Shown one piece after another: positions 16,183-22,162 of a DNA stretch of 64,000 nucleotides (its first letter is position 1; each line of letters opens with the position of its first letter). The position numbers and the translations under genes are program-made. The notes beneath the pieces are model-generated. The model did no database searches and was not told where the DNA came from. It saw nothing but the letters and a program-made list of their open reading frames with translations. This stretch comes from a virus. The stretch spans positions 1 through 64,000 of IMG/VR virus record IMGVR_UViG_3300026455_000008, one strand, 5' to 3'.

Positions 16183-16557
16183 ATGAGCAGCAACAACGAC
16201 ATCATCCAAGTGATCATGAACGACCTCAACGCCCACCCGCAGCGCGGCCGCATCGACGTGATGGACCCGCTGGCGGATGAAATGGGCCTCGACAGCGTTC
16301 TGCCCGGCGACGTCGTGATCGCGCCCGACTTCGATGACGATGAGCTGTGTGCCGCCGGCGACACCGACGGCGTGAACGAGCTGGCCGAATGGTACAACGG
16401 CACGCTGTACATCCAGATCGACCGGGTGATGAACTCGCTCGGGTACGAGATGATCCACGAGAACGACGGCAGCGGCGGCGGACTCTACTACGGCATAGTC
16501 CAGTACCGCAAGCGGTTTCTGACCGACACCACGACCCGGCTGCGCATCGTCAAGTAA
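16183..16557 (+). CDS. Acidic cassette-region protein
   Basis: 124 residues, MSSNNDIIQVIMNDLNAHPQ..., acidic centre (APDFDDDELCAAGDTDGVNE) and a beta-like C-terminus (LYYGIVQYRKRFL). GC-rich. It follows the duplicated leader. No recognised family; an anti-host early protein would fit the setting but is not shown. Confidence 0.6.
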   Translation: MSSNNDIIQVIMNDLNAHPQRGRIDVMDPLADEMGLDSVLPGDVVIAPDFDDDELCAAGDTDGVNELAEWYNGTLYIQIDRVMNSLGYEMIHENDGSGGGLYYGIVQYRKRFLTDTTTRLRIVK

Positions 16558-16565
16558 TCTTTGTG

Positions 16566-16581
16566 GGCTCACGGATGAGCC
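16566..16581 (+). other. 3' hairpin with CsrA/RsmE-type loop
   Basis: GGCTCACGGATGAGCC: stem GGCTC/GAGCC around ACGGAT. It is followed by the 11-mer at 16586, not by a T-run. Confidence 0.65.
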
Positions 16582-16585
16582 TTCT

Positions 16586-16596
16586 GTAGCAGTGTC
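16586..16596 (+). repeat. Recurring 11-mer GTAGCAGTGTC
   Basis: Same orientation as the copy at 15753; 28 nt before promoter box P3. Confidence 0.55.
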
Positions 16597-16613
16597 GCCC
16601 GCATTCGCCATCC

Positions 16614-16636
16614 CCGAAACTATTATCAAGTATAAT
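16614..16636 (+). promoter_or_regulatory. Phage promoter motif P3
   Basis: CCGAAACT box, TATAAT at 16631 (17 nt from box start), AAGGAG immediately after and the ATG at 16650. Confidence 0.8.
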
Positions 16637-16649
16637 AAGGAGATGCAAC

Positions 16650-16919
16650 ATGAGCAACCAAAACCTTATCACCCAGATCAAGCAGTTCTTGGACTCAAAC
16701 GACTCAGCACCTGGCGCTCGCTGCTTTGTGCTGCAGCACATCCGCGATGTGCCTGATACTGAGTTCAGTGCGATCTATGAAGAGTCTGAGGGTGTCAATG
16801 ACACAGAGCGCAACGCGCTGATCGATTCCATGACTGATGCGCAATTGCTGGAGCTGTCTGCGAGCTTGCTCGAGATCGCCAGCGAGAAGATCCTGTATCT
16901 TGAAGACTCTGTACGGTAA
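16650..16919 (+). CDS. Small acidic helical protein
   Basis: 89 residues, MSNQNLITQIKQFLDSNDSA..., acidic and helical throughout (MTDAQLLELSASLLEIASEK). It has its own promoter and a strong RBS. It shares the MSN/MSSN opening with genes at 16183 and 17851, which may only reflect similar leaders. Function unknown. Confidence 0.65.
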   Translation: MSNQNLITQIKQFLDSNDSAPGARCFVLQHIRDVPDTEFSAIYEESEGVNDTERNALIDSMTDAQLLELSASLLEIASEKILYLEDSVR

Positions 16920-16942
16920 CCAACTCAACTAAGGAGGTCAAC

Positions 16943-17143
16943 ATGTACGCCTTGAATGTCCGCTCTCCTGACTATGAGACTGCTATCGGGTTCGGGCCCA
17001 CATGCGACGGTGTTGTCAAGATTATGCTGGTCGACGTGATGAGCGTCCGCGATCAAGTCTACTTCTACATCGCTGAGGATCTACTTGCCAACCTCGCTGA
17101 GGGTGAGATCTTGCCGCCAAACAGTCTACTGACTATCTGCTGA
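16943..17143 (+). CDS. Small cassette-region protein
   Basis: 66 residues, MYALNVRSPDYETAIGFGPT..., beta-like (VVKIMLVDVMSVRDQVYFYI) with a Leu-rich end. AAGGAGGTCAACATG leader. It is the second gene of the P3 transcript and is followed by a CsrA-type hairpin. Function unknown. Confidence 0.6.
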   Translation: MYALNVRSPDYETAIGFGPTCDGVVKIMLVDVMSVRDQVYFYIAEDLLANLAEGEILPPNSLLTIC

Positions 17144-17150
17144 TTATCTC

Positions 17151-17168
17151 GGGCTCACGGATGAGCCC
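17151..17168 (+). other. 3' hairpin with CsrA/RsmE-type loop
   Basis: GGGCTCACGGATGAGCCC, identical to the copy at 16135. Promoter P4 starts 9 nt later, so the element separates two transcription units. Confidence 0.65.
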
Positions 17169-17176
17169 AACTATCT

Positions 17177-17199
17177 CCGAAATTAACATTAAATATAAA
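17177..17199 (+). promoter_or_regulatory. Phage promoter motif P4
   Basis: CCGAAATT box with TATAAA at 17194, again 17 nt apart. The ATG at 17246 is 47 nt after the -10. Confidence 0.7.
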
Positions 17200-17245
17200 T
17201 GATGACGATCAAGTTAATCAACCAACCAAATATCAGGAGAACAAC

Positions 17246-17752
17246 ATGAGCAAGCTATCACAACACGCCGCAGTCGTCCAAGTCACCCAAGCCCACTTCG
17301 GTGAGCGCTTCATCCCCGGCTCCGACATCAAAGAGATCGCGACCAAGTCCGACAAGCAAGTCATCGCCACCAAGATCGCCGAGATGATGCTCGAAGGTGC
17401 GGTCGAGCTGAGCGATGGCGCCCGAGCCAAGTACGGCGAGTCCGCCGAGACCCTAACGAGCAAGTACGTGGTCGGCATGGTCACCAACTGGTTCAACAAG
17501 TCCAAGGAGCTTAACGGTGGCGTCAAGTACGAAGCCAAGAATCCTGGCTCGCGGTTCGGTGCCGGTGATGCGCAGCTGAAAGAGCTCAACCTCCTCCGCA
17601 AGCAGCTCGTCGAGATCGGCAACGAAGACGGCGTCGCGCGGTGTGACGAAGCCATCGCGCAGCGCAAAGAGTTCCTGCGCGAACAGAACCAGCCGAAAGT
17701 TGAGATCAACGCAGACAACCTCCCAGCTAACCTTCGCGATCTAGTCGGTTAA
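17246..17752 (+). CDS. Paralog family NWFNK/LNGG, copy A
   Basis: 168 residues. It shares with the genes at 21050 and 37500 a helical N-domain (here VVQVTQAHFGERFIPGSDIK ... MLEGAVELSD) and the block YVVGMVTNWFNKSKELNGG, and with 21050 also KYEAKNPGSRF, QLKELNLLRKQL and DEAIAQRKEFL. The Trp-Phe-Asn-Lys and LNGG(x)KYEAKNPGS motifs look like a conserved binding surface; no catalytic signature is seen. Strong own promoter. I associate the motif with uncharacterised proteins of other large phages from memory only. Confidence 0.75.
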   Translation: MSKLSQHAAVVQVTQAHFGERFIPGSDIKEIATKSDKQVIATKIAEMMLEGAVELSDGARAKYGESAETLTSKYVVGMVTNWFNKSKELNGGVKYEAKNPGSRFGAGDAQLKELNLLRKQLVEIGNEDGVARCDEAIAQRKEFLREQNQPKVEINADNLPANLRDLVG

Positions 17753-17762
17753 TCAGCAGCGC

Positions 17763-17788
17763 GGATGAGCTCACGGACGAGCTCATCC
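17763..17788 (+). other. 3' hairpin with CsrA/RsmE-type loop, longest stem
   Basis: GGATGAGCTC and GAGCTCATCC form a perfect 10-bp stem around ACGGAC. The stem differs from its relatives at most positions, yet both sides changed together and the TCACGGACGA core still fits the consensus. CTTCGCTTCTTCT follows. Confidence 0.7.
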
Positions 17789-17798
17789 TTCGCTTCTT

Positions 17799-17821
17799 CT
17801 GATCTTATTAATTAATATGAT
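17799..17821 (+). promoter_or_regulatory. Phage promoter motif P5
   Basis: CTGATCTT box with TATGAT at 17816 (17 nt). More degenerate than the others, but spacing and context are the same. Confidence 0.55.
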
Positions 17822-17850
17822 CAACAACTAACTACGAAAGCGAGATCAAC

Positions 17851-18108
17851 ATGAGCAACGCACAGCACATCTTAGACAACTGTGATCTTCTCGTTAAAGC
17901 TGACTGCAAGATCGTTGATGACGTTGTGTACGAGCGCTGTAAGTTTGTTGACCCTCTGTTTACAAAGTCTGAGTTCGTAAATACTGATACTGAGACATAC
18001 TATCTGAACGACGATGATCACGTGTATCGCTTCTTCATCACTGACGACGACTACGACTATGTGACTGACGCTGAGACTGTAAGCAAGCTCAACGATCTCT
18101 TCAAGTGA
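17851..18108 (+). CDS. Very acidic small protein
   Basis: 85 residues, MSNAQHILDNCDLLVKADCK..., with a run of Asp/Tyr (YYLNDDDHVYRFFITDDDYD). Such acidic early proteins are often DNA mimics or inhibitors; that is only a possibility here. The leader is GCGAGATCAACATG (weaker SD). A hairpin with loop GAAGAT follows at 18116. Confidence 0.6.
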   Translation: MSNAQHILDNCDLLVKADCKIVDDVVYERCKFVDPLFTKSEFVNTDTETYYLNDDDHVYRFFITDDDYDYVTDAETVSKLNDLFK

Positions 18109-18115
18109 TCTGATC

Positions 18116-18137
18116 GCGAGCTCGAAGATGAGCTCGC
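18116..18137 (+). other. 3' hairpin, divergent loop
   Basis: GCGAGCTC and GAGCTCGC form an 8-bp stem around GAAGAT. Same place and stem layout as the CsrA-type family, but the loop lacks GGA. TTCTCTTCTC follows, so it may act as a terminator. Confidence 0.6.
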
Positions 18138-18174
18138 TTCTCTTCTCAAACCCAGCAACCACTCAGGAGACGCT

Positions 18175-18336
18175 ATGAAAATCAATGATCGAGTGTCTAC
18201 TCCAGAAGGTGATGGTGTTGTTGTTAGTTTATCCATAGACAATGATATGTTTGAGAGCGAAGAAGGACCCAACATCTGTGTTCAACTAGATTCTGGGGAT
18301 GTGCTTTACTTTTATAGCGATGAGTTAACTACTTAA
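18175..18336 (+). CDS. Small beta-type protein
   Basis: 53 residues, MKINDRVSTPEGDGVVVSLS..., then ICVQLDSGDVLYFYSDEL. The opening (xKxxDRVxTPxGxGxVxxL) is the pattern of a small SH3-like/KOW-like barrel seen in many short phage proteins. CAGGAG precedes the start. Function unknown. It has no promoter motif of its own, so it is probably read from P5. Confidence 0.55.
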   Translation: MKINDRVSTPEGDGVVVSLSIDNDMFESEEGPNICVQLDSGDVLYFYSDELTT

Positions 18337-18367
18337 GCTTAGACTCACAACCGCTCAGGAGGTCAGC

Positions 18368-18643
18368 ATGTTTACGAGTGAAGATCTTGGTGGTCACGTC
18401 ATTAAAGTTGATACTGTACTCCGCTATGATGACAGCGACCGATCCCATATCCTCGTGCTGTCTGATACTGACTCTGATGGTCTAGTCCACATCTACTACG
18501 GACCAAGTCTGGCAGATGCGCTGCAAGAAATATCTGAGCTGGTTGACTCCTCTGAGATGGCAACCTTAAGCAACCAGCTCAATACGTACCTGAGTGAGTA
18601 TCACTCCAGCTTCTTAGCTCAACAACAAAGGAGGTCAACATGA
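18368..18643 (+). CDS. Small acidic protein
   Basis: 91 residues, MFTSEDLGGHVIKVDTVLRY..., acidic (DSDRSHILVLSDTDSDGLVH), helical C-terminus ending in a basic patch (AQQQRRST). CAGGAGGTCAGCATG leader; its stop overlaps the next start (ATGA). Function unknown. Confidence 0.6.
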   Translation: MFTSEDLGGHVIKVDTVLRYDDSDRSHILVLSDTDSDGLVHIYYGPSLADALQEISELVDSSEMATLSNQLNTYLSEYHSSFLAQQQRRST

Positions 18644-18849
18644 TAACCAAGCGAGACATAGTGCGGATGGCGATGGTGTCGGCTGACAGCATGACAACCA
18701 ACGTGTATGATCTTGACTACTACCGAGCGCGGATCAAGTTCGTCGACGACTACCAGCCAAGCAAACCAACCACCAAGTTCAAGACCGACCGCGAGCGAGT
18801 TAAAGAGTTGCAGAAGAAGAATAACAACTACAAAGATATCCGCAGTTAA
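18640..18849 (+). CDS. Small basic protein
   Basis: 69 residues, MITKRDIVRMAMVSADSMTT..., with a Lys/Arg-rich C-terminus (TDRERVKELQKKNNNYKDIR). It overlaps the previous stop by 4 nt and has AAGGAGGTCAACATG. Function unknown; nucleic-acid binding is possible from charge alone. Confidence 0.55.
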   Translation: MITKRDIVRMAMVSADSMTTNVYDLDYYRARIKFVDDYQPSKPTTKFKTDRERVKELQKKNNNYKDIRS

Positions 18850-18855
18850 CCGTCT

Positions 18856-18876
18856 GGTGCAGCCTCAAGCTGCACC
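18856..18876 (+). terminator. 3' hairpin
   Basis: GGTGCAGC and GCTGCACC form an 8-bp stem around CTCAA, just after the stop of the gene at 18640. No T-run; the 11-mer at 18877 follows at once. Confidence 0.5.
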
Positions 18877-18887
18877 GACACTGCTAC
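18877..18887 (-). repeat. Recurring 11-mer (inverted copy)
   Basis: GACACTGCTAC on the plus strand, 42 nt before promoter box P6. Confidence 0.55.
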
Positions 18888-18918
18888 GCCCAAGCCCGCC
18901 ACAGCGCGCCGGTTGTTT

Positions 18919-18941
18919 CCGAAACTATTAATTAATATAAT
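18919..18941 (+). promoter_or_regulatory. Phage promoter motif P6
   Basis: CCGAAACT box with TATAAT at 18936 (17 nt), then TAAGGAGGTCAAAATG. TTGTTT lies at the canonical -35 distance (18913), so host RNA polymerase could use it directly. Confidence 0.8.
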
Positions 18942-18954
18942 TAAGGAGGTCAAA

Positions 18955-19122
18955 ATGAAAGTTATACTGTCGAACAGTGACGATAGTCTAGGGATCGGTA
19001 AAATCCTAGTCTTTGAAGAAAACGACGTGTCGATATCGATCTCCTCAGAAGAGGAGTGGTGTGTAGTCGATCACTCCGATAATGATCGTTGTTACTACGG
19101 GTACGATCTGGTTAAACTCTAA
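18955..19122 (+). CDS. Small acidic protein
   Basis: 55 residues, MKVILSNSDDSLGIGKILVF..., acidic and beta-like (DVSISISSEEEWCVVDHSDN). A single-gene unit: promoter P6 in front, CsrA-type hairpin 8 nt behind. Function unknown. Confidence 0.6.
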   Translation: MKVILSNSDDSLGIGKILVFEENDVSISISSEEEWCVVDHSDNDRCYYGYDLVKL

Positions 19123-19130
19123 AGTAAATT

Positions 19131-19148
19131 GGGGTCATGGATGACCCC
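19131..19148 (+). other. 3' hairpin with CsrA/RsmE-type loop, covarying stem
   Basis: GGGGTCATGGATGACCCC: stem GGGGTC/GACCCC with loop ATGGAT. Compared with the 16135 copy, a C-G pair in the stem is replaced by G-C on both sides, while TCATGGATGA still fits (A/U)CANGGANG(U/A). Confidence 0.65.
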
Positions 19149-19158
19149 ACTTGAGTTT

Positions 19159-19181
19159 CCGAAACCAATCTTACATGTGAA
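19159..19181 (+). promoter_or_regulatory. CCGAAAC box with weak -10
   Basis: TTTCCGAAACC 40 nt before the ATG at 19199, the usual distance. The -10 position reads TGTGAA, a poor match. Confidence 0.5.
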
Positions 19182-19198
19182 TAACTCAGGAGGTCAAA

Positions 19199-19468
19199 AT
19201 GATAGCAAATGTCAAACTTGAAGGCACTATCAACCGCATCGTTACTCTTGCTGGACACCGCTTTGAAGCGTTTGATGAGTCATTCCGCTTCGCAGATGGC
19301 CCTAACTGCGACGAGTACGTAGCCGACCATGATCTCAAACTAGCCGAACAATTAGACTCACTGTGTGAATTGTTTGCTGTCACCGATAACCAAGACGTCA
19401 GCTATGATGTTGACCTTGCAACAAAACAGATCTCCAACCTTAAAGTTGAATTAGTTGATCTCGACTAG
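19199..19468 (+). CDS. Small cassette-region protein
   Basis: 89 residues, MIANVKLEGTINRIVTLAGH..., a beta-strand-like N-terminus then acidic helix (EYVADHDLKLAEQLDSLCEL). CAGGAGGTCAAAATG leader and its own CCGAAAC box; a CsrA-type hairpin follows. Function unknown. Confidence 0.6.
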   Translation: MIANVKLEGTINRIVTLAGHRFEAFDESFRFADGPNCDEYVADHDLKLAEQLDSLCELFAVTDNQDVSYDVDLATKQISNLKVELVDLD

Positions 19469-19485
19469 ACCTTCGGAGGGCGCTC

Positions 19486-19505
19486 GGGACTCACGGATGA
19501 GTCCC
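19486..19505 (+). other. 3' hairpin with CsrA/RsmE-type loop
   Basis: GGGACTCACGGATGAGTCCC: 7-bp stem GGGACTC/GAGTCCC with ACGGAT loop. Promoter P7 begins 8 nt later. Confidence 0.65.
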
Positions 19506-19512
19506 ACTACCT

Positions 19513-19535
19513 CCGAATCAATTAGAGGGTATAAA
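19513..19535 (+). promoter_or_regulatory. Phage promoter motif P7
   Basis: CCGAATCA box with TATAAA at 19530 (17 nt); the -10 region also reads TATAAATA, the T4-late-type element. AGGAGGTCAACATG follows. Confidence 0.7.
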
Positions 19536-19547
19536 TAGGAGGTCAAC

Positions 19548-19712
19548 ATGGACAATGCGCAGCTCAAGTCTCTCGAAGAGATCCTGACTTATCTCAACTC
19601 GATCGACATAGCTGAAGATCCAGACACTTTCGAGTATTTATCTGGCATACGCGACCAAGCCAGCCGTATCATGCGCGACACTATACAGTGGGTCGAAAGG
19701 GGATCACTATGA
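19548..19712 (+). CDS. Small acidic helical protein
   Basis: 54 residues, MDNAQLKSLEEILTYLNSID..., helical. First gene of a tight run of five short ORFs (19548-20239) joined by overlaps or gaps of only a few bases. Function unknown. Confidence 0.55.
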   Translation: MDNAQLKSLEEILTYLNSIDIAEDPDTFEYLSGIRDQASRIMRDTIQWVERGSL

Positions 19713-19852
19713 AAGTGGTATTCACCGACGACGAGCTGATGCTGATGGCCGACCTCGTCGAGGATGCGCTGACTCGAGAGCCGAACCGAGACGATCTCAA
19801 GCAGCTGATGTCGCGGCTCGCTTACTTAACCACCACCAAGTGGGAGGTCTAG
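19709..19852 (+). CDS. Small acidic helical protein
   Basis: 47 residues, MKVVFTDDELMLMADLVEDA..., one amphipathic helix pair. ATGA overlap with the previous gene and a GGGAGG within its end that serves the next start. Function unknown. Confidence 0.5.
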   Translation: MKVVFTDDELMLMADLVEDALTREPNRDDLKQLMSRLAYLTTTKWEV

Positions 19853-19853
19853 C

Positions 19854-20030
19854 ATGGATATTAACCAGGAGAAAGTGCTGCTGCTCAACGGCATCGCACA
19901 CCTCAAATACGAGCTCATGCTGACTCGCGGTCCAAGAAGTATCGACATCCTCGAAAGGCTTGAGACGCTGCGTAATTGCCTCGAGATCTTGATCAGCAAA
20001 GAACTTCGAATCTTTTCCAAGGAGATCTAA
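19854..20030 (+). CDS. Small helical protein
   Basis: 58 residues, MDINQEKVLLLNGIAHLKYE..., Leu-rich helix hairpin. Good SD (GGGAGGT, 8 nt). It begins 2 nt after the previous stop. Function unknown. Confidence 0.5.
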   Translation: MDINQEKVLLLNGIAHLKYELMLTRGPRSIDILERLETLRNCLEILISKELRIFSKEI

Positions 20031-20031
20031 T

Positions 20032-20130
20032 ATGAAAGCGTTGACTAGCGCCGAACTCAAGAGGATCTACAAGGGTAAGCGTCCCAAGTCAGCCTGGGAA
20101 GTTCTTCTAACCCCGCCAAAGAAAGGATAG
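20032..20130 (+). CDS. 32-residue basic ORF (micro-family member)
   Basis: MKALTSAELKRIYKGKRPKS then AWEVLLTPPKKG. The order 'IY, basic, Pro, then an AWxxLL helix' recurs in the micro-ORFs at 21624, 21803, 21979 and 26723. AAGGAG precedes the start. Confidence 0.45.
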   Translation: MKALTSAELKRIYKGKRPKSAWEVLLTPPKKG

Positions 20131-20134
20131 CGTG

Positions 20135-20239
20135 ATGCTTGCTATGCAGATCATCAAAGCCACCGCTGTAGCAGCGACCATGCTGCTGATCGTCGCCGCG
20201 GTGAACATCGCTGTAAAGATCATCCGAATCAATAAGTAA
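20135..20239 (+). CDS. 34-residue membrane micropeptide
   Basis: MLAMQIIKATAVAATMLLIV followed by AAVNIAVKIIRINK: one transmembrane helix with a basic C-terminus. AAAGGA precedes the start. The last codons overlap promoter P8 (box at 20224). Confidence 0.5.
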   Translation: MLAMQIIKATAVAATMLLIVAAVNIAVKIIRINK

Positions 20240-20246
20240 GTATAAT
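20224..20246 (+). promoter_or_regulatory. Phage promoter motif P8
   Basis: CCGAATCA box inside the end of the previous ORF, TATAAT at 20241 (17 nt). The ATG of the next gene is 37 nt from the box. Confidence 0.75.
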
Positions 20247-20260
20247 AAACAGGAGGTTAT

Positions 20261-20497
20261 ATGGCTTACTCATCCATCCACAACGTCGATACTTCACTCA
20301 AATATGTCGTCCGCCTCGACGGCGAAGTGATCCGCAGGGATGTTCAACCGCACCACGTCAACTCGATCGTCTACTCGCTCGAGTCCGAAGGTATCAGCAT
20401 CAGTGACGAGATCTGGAACGACGACGAGATGGCGGTTGATCTCATGACCACCACAGTCTTCGACGACTTCGAAACTGACGACGACTACATCGACTAA
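20261..20497 (+). CDS. Small acidic protein
   Basis: 78 residues, MAYSSIHNVDTSLKYVVRLD..., beta then helix, with an extremely acidic tail (VFDDFETDDDYID). AGGAGGTTATATG leader. Function unknown; another candidate acidic inhibitor or DNA mimic. Confidence 0.6.
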   Translation: MAYSSIHNVDTSLKYVVRLDGEVIRRDVQPHHVNSIVYSLESEGISISDEIWNDDEMAVDLMTTTVFDDFETDDDYID

Positions 20498-20506
20498 GGA
20501 GCGACC

Positions 20507-20821
20507 ATGAGATACTTAGCTATCGCGCTGCTGCTCGGCGGCTGCGCCACGACCAAAGACGCAGACCAGCTCAGAACAGAGTTGACCACGACCCGGCTCC
20601 GCCTGGACGAGACGCGCTACCACGTTCAGATTGAATCCTGCCGAACCACCGCGCTCGTTTGTGGCCTTGTGACTAAGAACGAGGAGAAGTGTATCGATTC
20701 TTTCTCCGACTGCGTGACCTCGGCTATTGAAGGTTTCCGCATCCGATACGGCAAAGAACCCTCCGACCTCTTTGACAAGCTTGAAGTAGTAGACAAACTC
20801 GACCCCAAGCGTGCTCGCTAG
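20507..20821 (+). CDS. Small lipoprotein with coiled coil
   Basis: 104 residues. MRYLAIALLLGGCATTKDAD is a type II signal with lipobox LGGC (Cys13). It is followed by a Gln/Thr/Arg-rich coiled coil (QLRTELTTTRLRLDETRYHV) and four more cysteines that could form two disulfides. It should be anchored in the outer membrane facing the periplasm. An o-spanin is possible, but no i-spanin partner overlaps it and it is far from the endolysin. Confidence 0.65.
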   Translation: MRYLAIALLLGGCATTKDADQLRTELTTTRLRLDETRYHVQIESCRTTALVCGLVTKNEEKCIDSFSDCVTSAIEGFRIRYGKEPSDLFDKLEVVDKLDPKRAR

Positions 20822-20841
20822 GGCGACCTCCTGATAAACCT

Positions 20842-20862
20842 CGGGGATCTACTCGGTCCCCG
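20842..20862 (+). terminator. 3' hairpin
   Basis: CGGGGA and TCCCCG form a 6-bp stem around a 9-nt loop (TCTACTCGG), ~20 nt after the lipoprotein stop. No T-run; weak terminator candidate. Confidence 0.4.
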
Positions 20863-20892
20863 GGGTACTTCCCAACACAGCCGGGCCTCGCC

Positions 20893-20903
20893 GACACTGC
20901 TAC
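20893..20903 (-). repeat. Recurring 11-mer (inverted copy)
   Basis: GACACTGCTAC on the plus strand, 36 nt before promoter box P9. With the next six bases (GCCCA + A/C) the match to the 18877 copy extends to 16 nt. Confidence 0.55.
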
Positions 20904-20928
20904 GCCCACAGCCCACGCCCGACTATTT

Positions 20929-20951
20929 CCGAATCTATCATTGAGTATAAG
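20929..20951 (+). promoter_or_regulatory. Phage promoter motif P9
   Basis: CCGAATCT box with TATAAG at 20946 (17 nt). The leader to the ATG at 21050 is long (about 100 nt) and contains a short stem, GGGCAA/TTGCCC around ATGTTA (21010-21027). Confidence 0.65.
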
Positions 20952-21049
20952 ATGATGATGAAATTAAAATAATTGCTGCTGAGTTTATCCGATCCTATCT
21001 TTAACCATCGGGCAAATGTTATTGCCCAGCAAACCAAGGAGTGTTATCC

Positions 21050-21565
21050 ATGGCTATGAAGCAACGTGAAGCAGTCTACCAAGTCACCACCGAAGTCCTC
21101 GCCGCCAAAGGCATCGAGTTCATGCCCACCGTCACCGACGTGCGCGACCTCGTCAACTCCGAGATCCGCTCGGAGATCACCGACAAGATCGTGACCATGT
21201 TCCAAGAAGGTCAAGTGGAGTTCAAGTCTACCGAGTCCAACCAGGAGAAGATGTCCGACACCAAGAAGCTCCGCAGCTACGTCACCGGCCTCATCACCAA
21301 CTGGTTCAACAAGGATACGCAGCTCAACGGCGGCGCCAAGTACGAAGCCAAAAACCCCGGTTCCCGCTCACCCGACGCCCAGCTGAAAGAGCTCCGCATC
21401 CTCAAGAAGCACCTCGAAGCCAAAGGTGACGCTGACGGTGTCAGCCGCTGCGACGAAGCGATCGCCCAGCGGATCGAGTTCCTCAAGGCAGAGAAAGCTC
21501 CAACTTCCCTCCCAGCCGTAGACCCAGACAACCTCCCCGACTTCCTGAAGGACCTGGCTGTCTAA
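21050..21565 (+). CDS. Paralog family NWFNK/LNGG, copy B
   Basis: 171 residues, MAMKQREAVYQVTTEVLAAK... It aligns with the 17246 copy over its whole length (YVTGLITNWFNKDTQLNGG, KYEAKNPGSRSPDAQLKELR, DEAIAQRIEFLKA) and its N-terminus matches the 37500 copy (REAVYQVTTEVL against KEAVYQATLEVL). It lacks membrane or catalytic motifs. Own promoter with a long leader, and a 10-bp hairpin after the stop, so it is probably abundant. Function unknown. Confidence 0.75.
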   Translation: MAMKQREAVYQVTTEVLAAKGIEFMPTVTDVRDLVNSEIRSEITDKIVTMFQEGQVEFKSTESNQEKMSDTKKLRSYVTGLITNWFNKDTQLNGGAKYEAKNPGSRSPDAQLKELRILKKHLEAKGDADGVSRCDEAIAQRIEFLKAEKAPTSLPAVDPDNLPDFLKDLAV

Positions 21566-21573
21566 TCCTCCTA

Positions 21574-21600
21574 GGGAGGGAGACTAAACCTCTCCCTCCC
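21574..21600 (+). terminator. Terminator-like hairpin
   Basis: GGGAGGGAGA and TCTCCCTCCC form a perfect 10-bp stem around CTAAACC, followed by CTCCTTCT. It closes the promoter/hairpin cassette region; the tight micro-ORF run starts just after it. Confidence 0.65.
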
Positions 21601-21623
21601 CTCCTTCTAAGGATATGAACCTT

Positions 21624-21806
21624 ATGGCCGCGAAGCTATACCGCAAAGAACTAGTGCACAGAACTAAGTTCAACAAGATATACTCCATAAGGCCGGTGCA
21701 GAAGGTCCGCAAGTTCATCATGGCGCTCCATTTCTTAAATCTCGGTATAGATATCTCGCTGAACGCACCTAGAGTAAAAGTCGTCGACCAGAGACCCCGA
21801 CCATGA
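21624..21806 (+). CDS. Micro-ORF family, tandem paralog 1
   Basis: 60 residues, MAAKLYRKELVHRTKFNKIY..., then SIRPVQKVRKFIMALHFLNL. It shares with the next two ORFs the layout 'KLYxKExxHxxxxNxIYxxxPVxKxxxFxxxLHxLxL'. An ATG 9 nt upstream is too close to AAGGA to be the start. Its stop overlaps the next ATG. Confidence 0.55.
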   Translation: MAAKLYRKELVHRTKFNKIYSIRPVQKVRKFIMALHFLNLGIDISLNAPRVKVVDQRPRP

Positions 21807-21979
21807 AACCTGACCTATACGAAAAAGAAGCAGTCGGCCACAGTCGGACAGAAACGGTATACATGGTTAAACCCGTGCCCAAAGCTATACTGTTCATGCG
21901 AGTCCTACACCGTATTCGGGTAGAAAAGCAGAAAGCTTTCTGCAAGCTTGACTACGTGGAACGGAAGGATAGGTCGTGA
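21803..21979 (+). CDS. Micro-ORF family, tandem paralog 2
   Basis: 58 residues, MKPDLYEKEAVGHSRTETVY..., then MVKPVPKAILFMRVLHRIRV and KLDYVERK. Clear tandem relative of 21624 and 21979 (VYMVKPVPKA against IYSIRPVQKV and IYVVSPVEEA). ATGA overlap upstream, one-base overlap (TGATG) downstream. Soluble, basic, helical. Function unknown. Confidence 0.55.
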   Translation: MKPDLYEKEAVGHSRTETVYMVKPVPKAILFMRVLHRIRVEKQKAFCKLDYVERKDRS

Positions 21980-22158
21980 TGCGCAACCGCACCCCAAAGC
22001 CCCTATTCTCCAGGGAGAAGCTGCACAGCGGTCCCAGCAACCTGATCTACGTCGTCTCCCCAGTAGAGGAAGCCAGGAAGTTCCTGCTTACCCTCCACCT
22101 ACTCTCCGTAGAGAGGAAGAACTTCTGGTCCAAGGTGGACTACCTGAAGAAGGGATAG
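21979..22158 (+). CDS. Micro-ORF family, tandem paralog 3
   Basis: 59 residues, MRNRTPKPLFSREKLHSGPS..., then IYVVSPVEEARKFLLTLHLL and KVDYLKKG. Same architecture as the two ORFs before it; the end KVDYLKKG matches KLDYVERK of paralog 2. Function unknown. Confidence 0.55.
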   Translation: MRNRTPKPLFSREKLHSGPSNLIYVVSPVEEARKFLLTLHLLSVERKNFWSKVDYLKKG

Positions 22159-22162
22159 AGAG

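Noticed and set aside
16135-17168. Treating the CACGGATG hairpins simply as intrinsic terminators.
   Set aside because: None is followed by a T-run of the usual kind, and the loop, not just the stem, is conserved; termination is possible but not sufficient to explain them.
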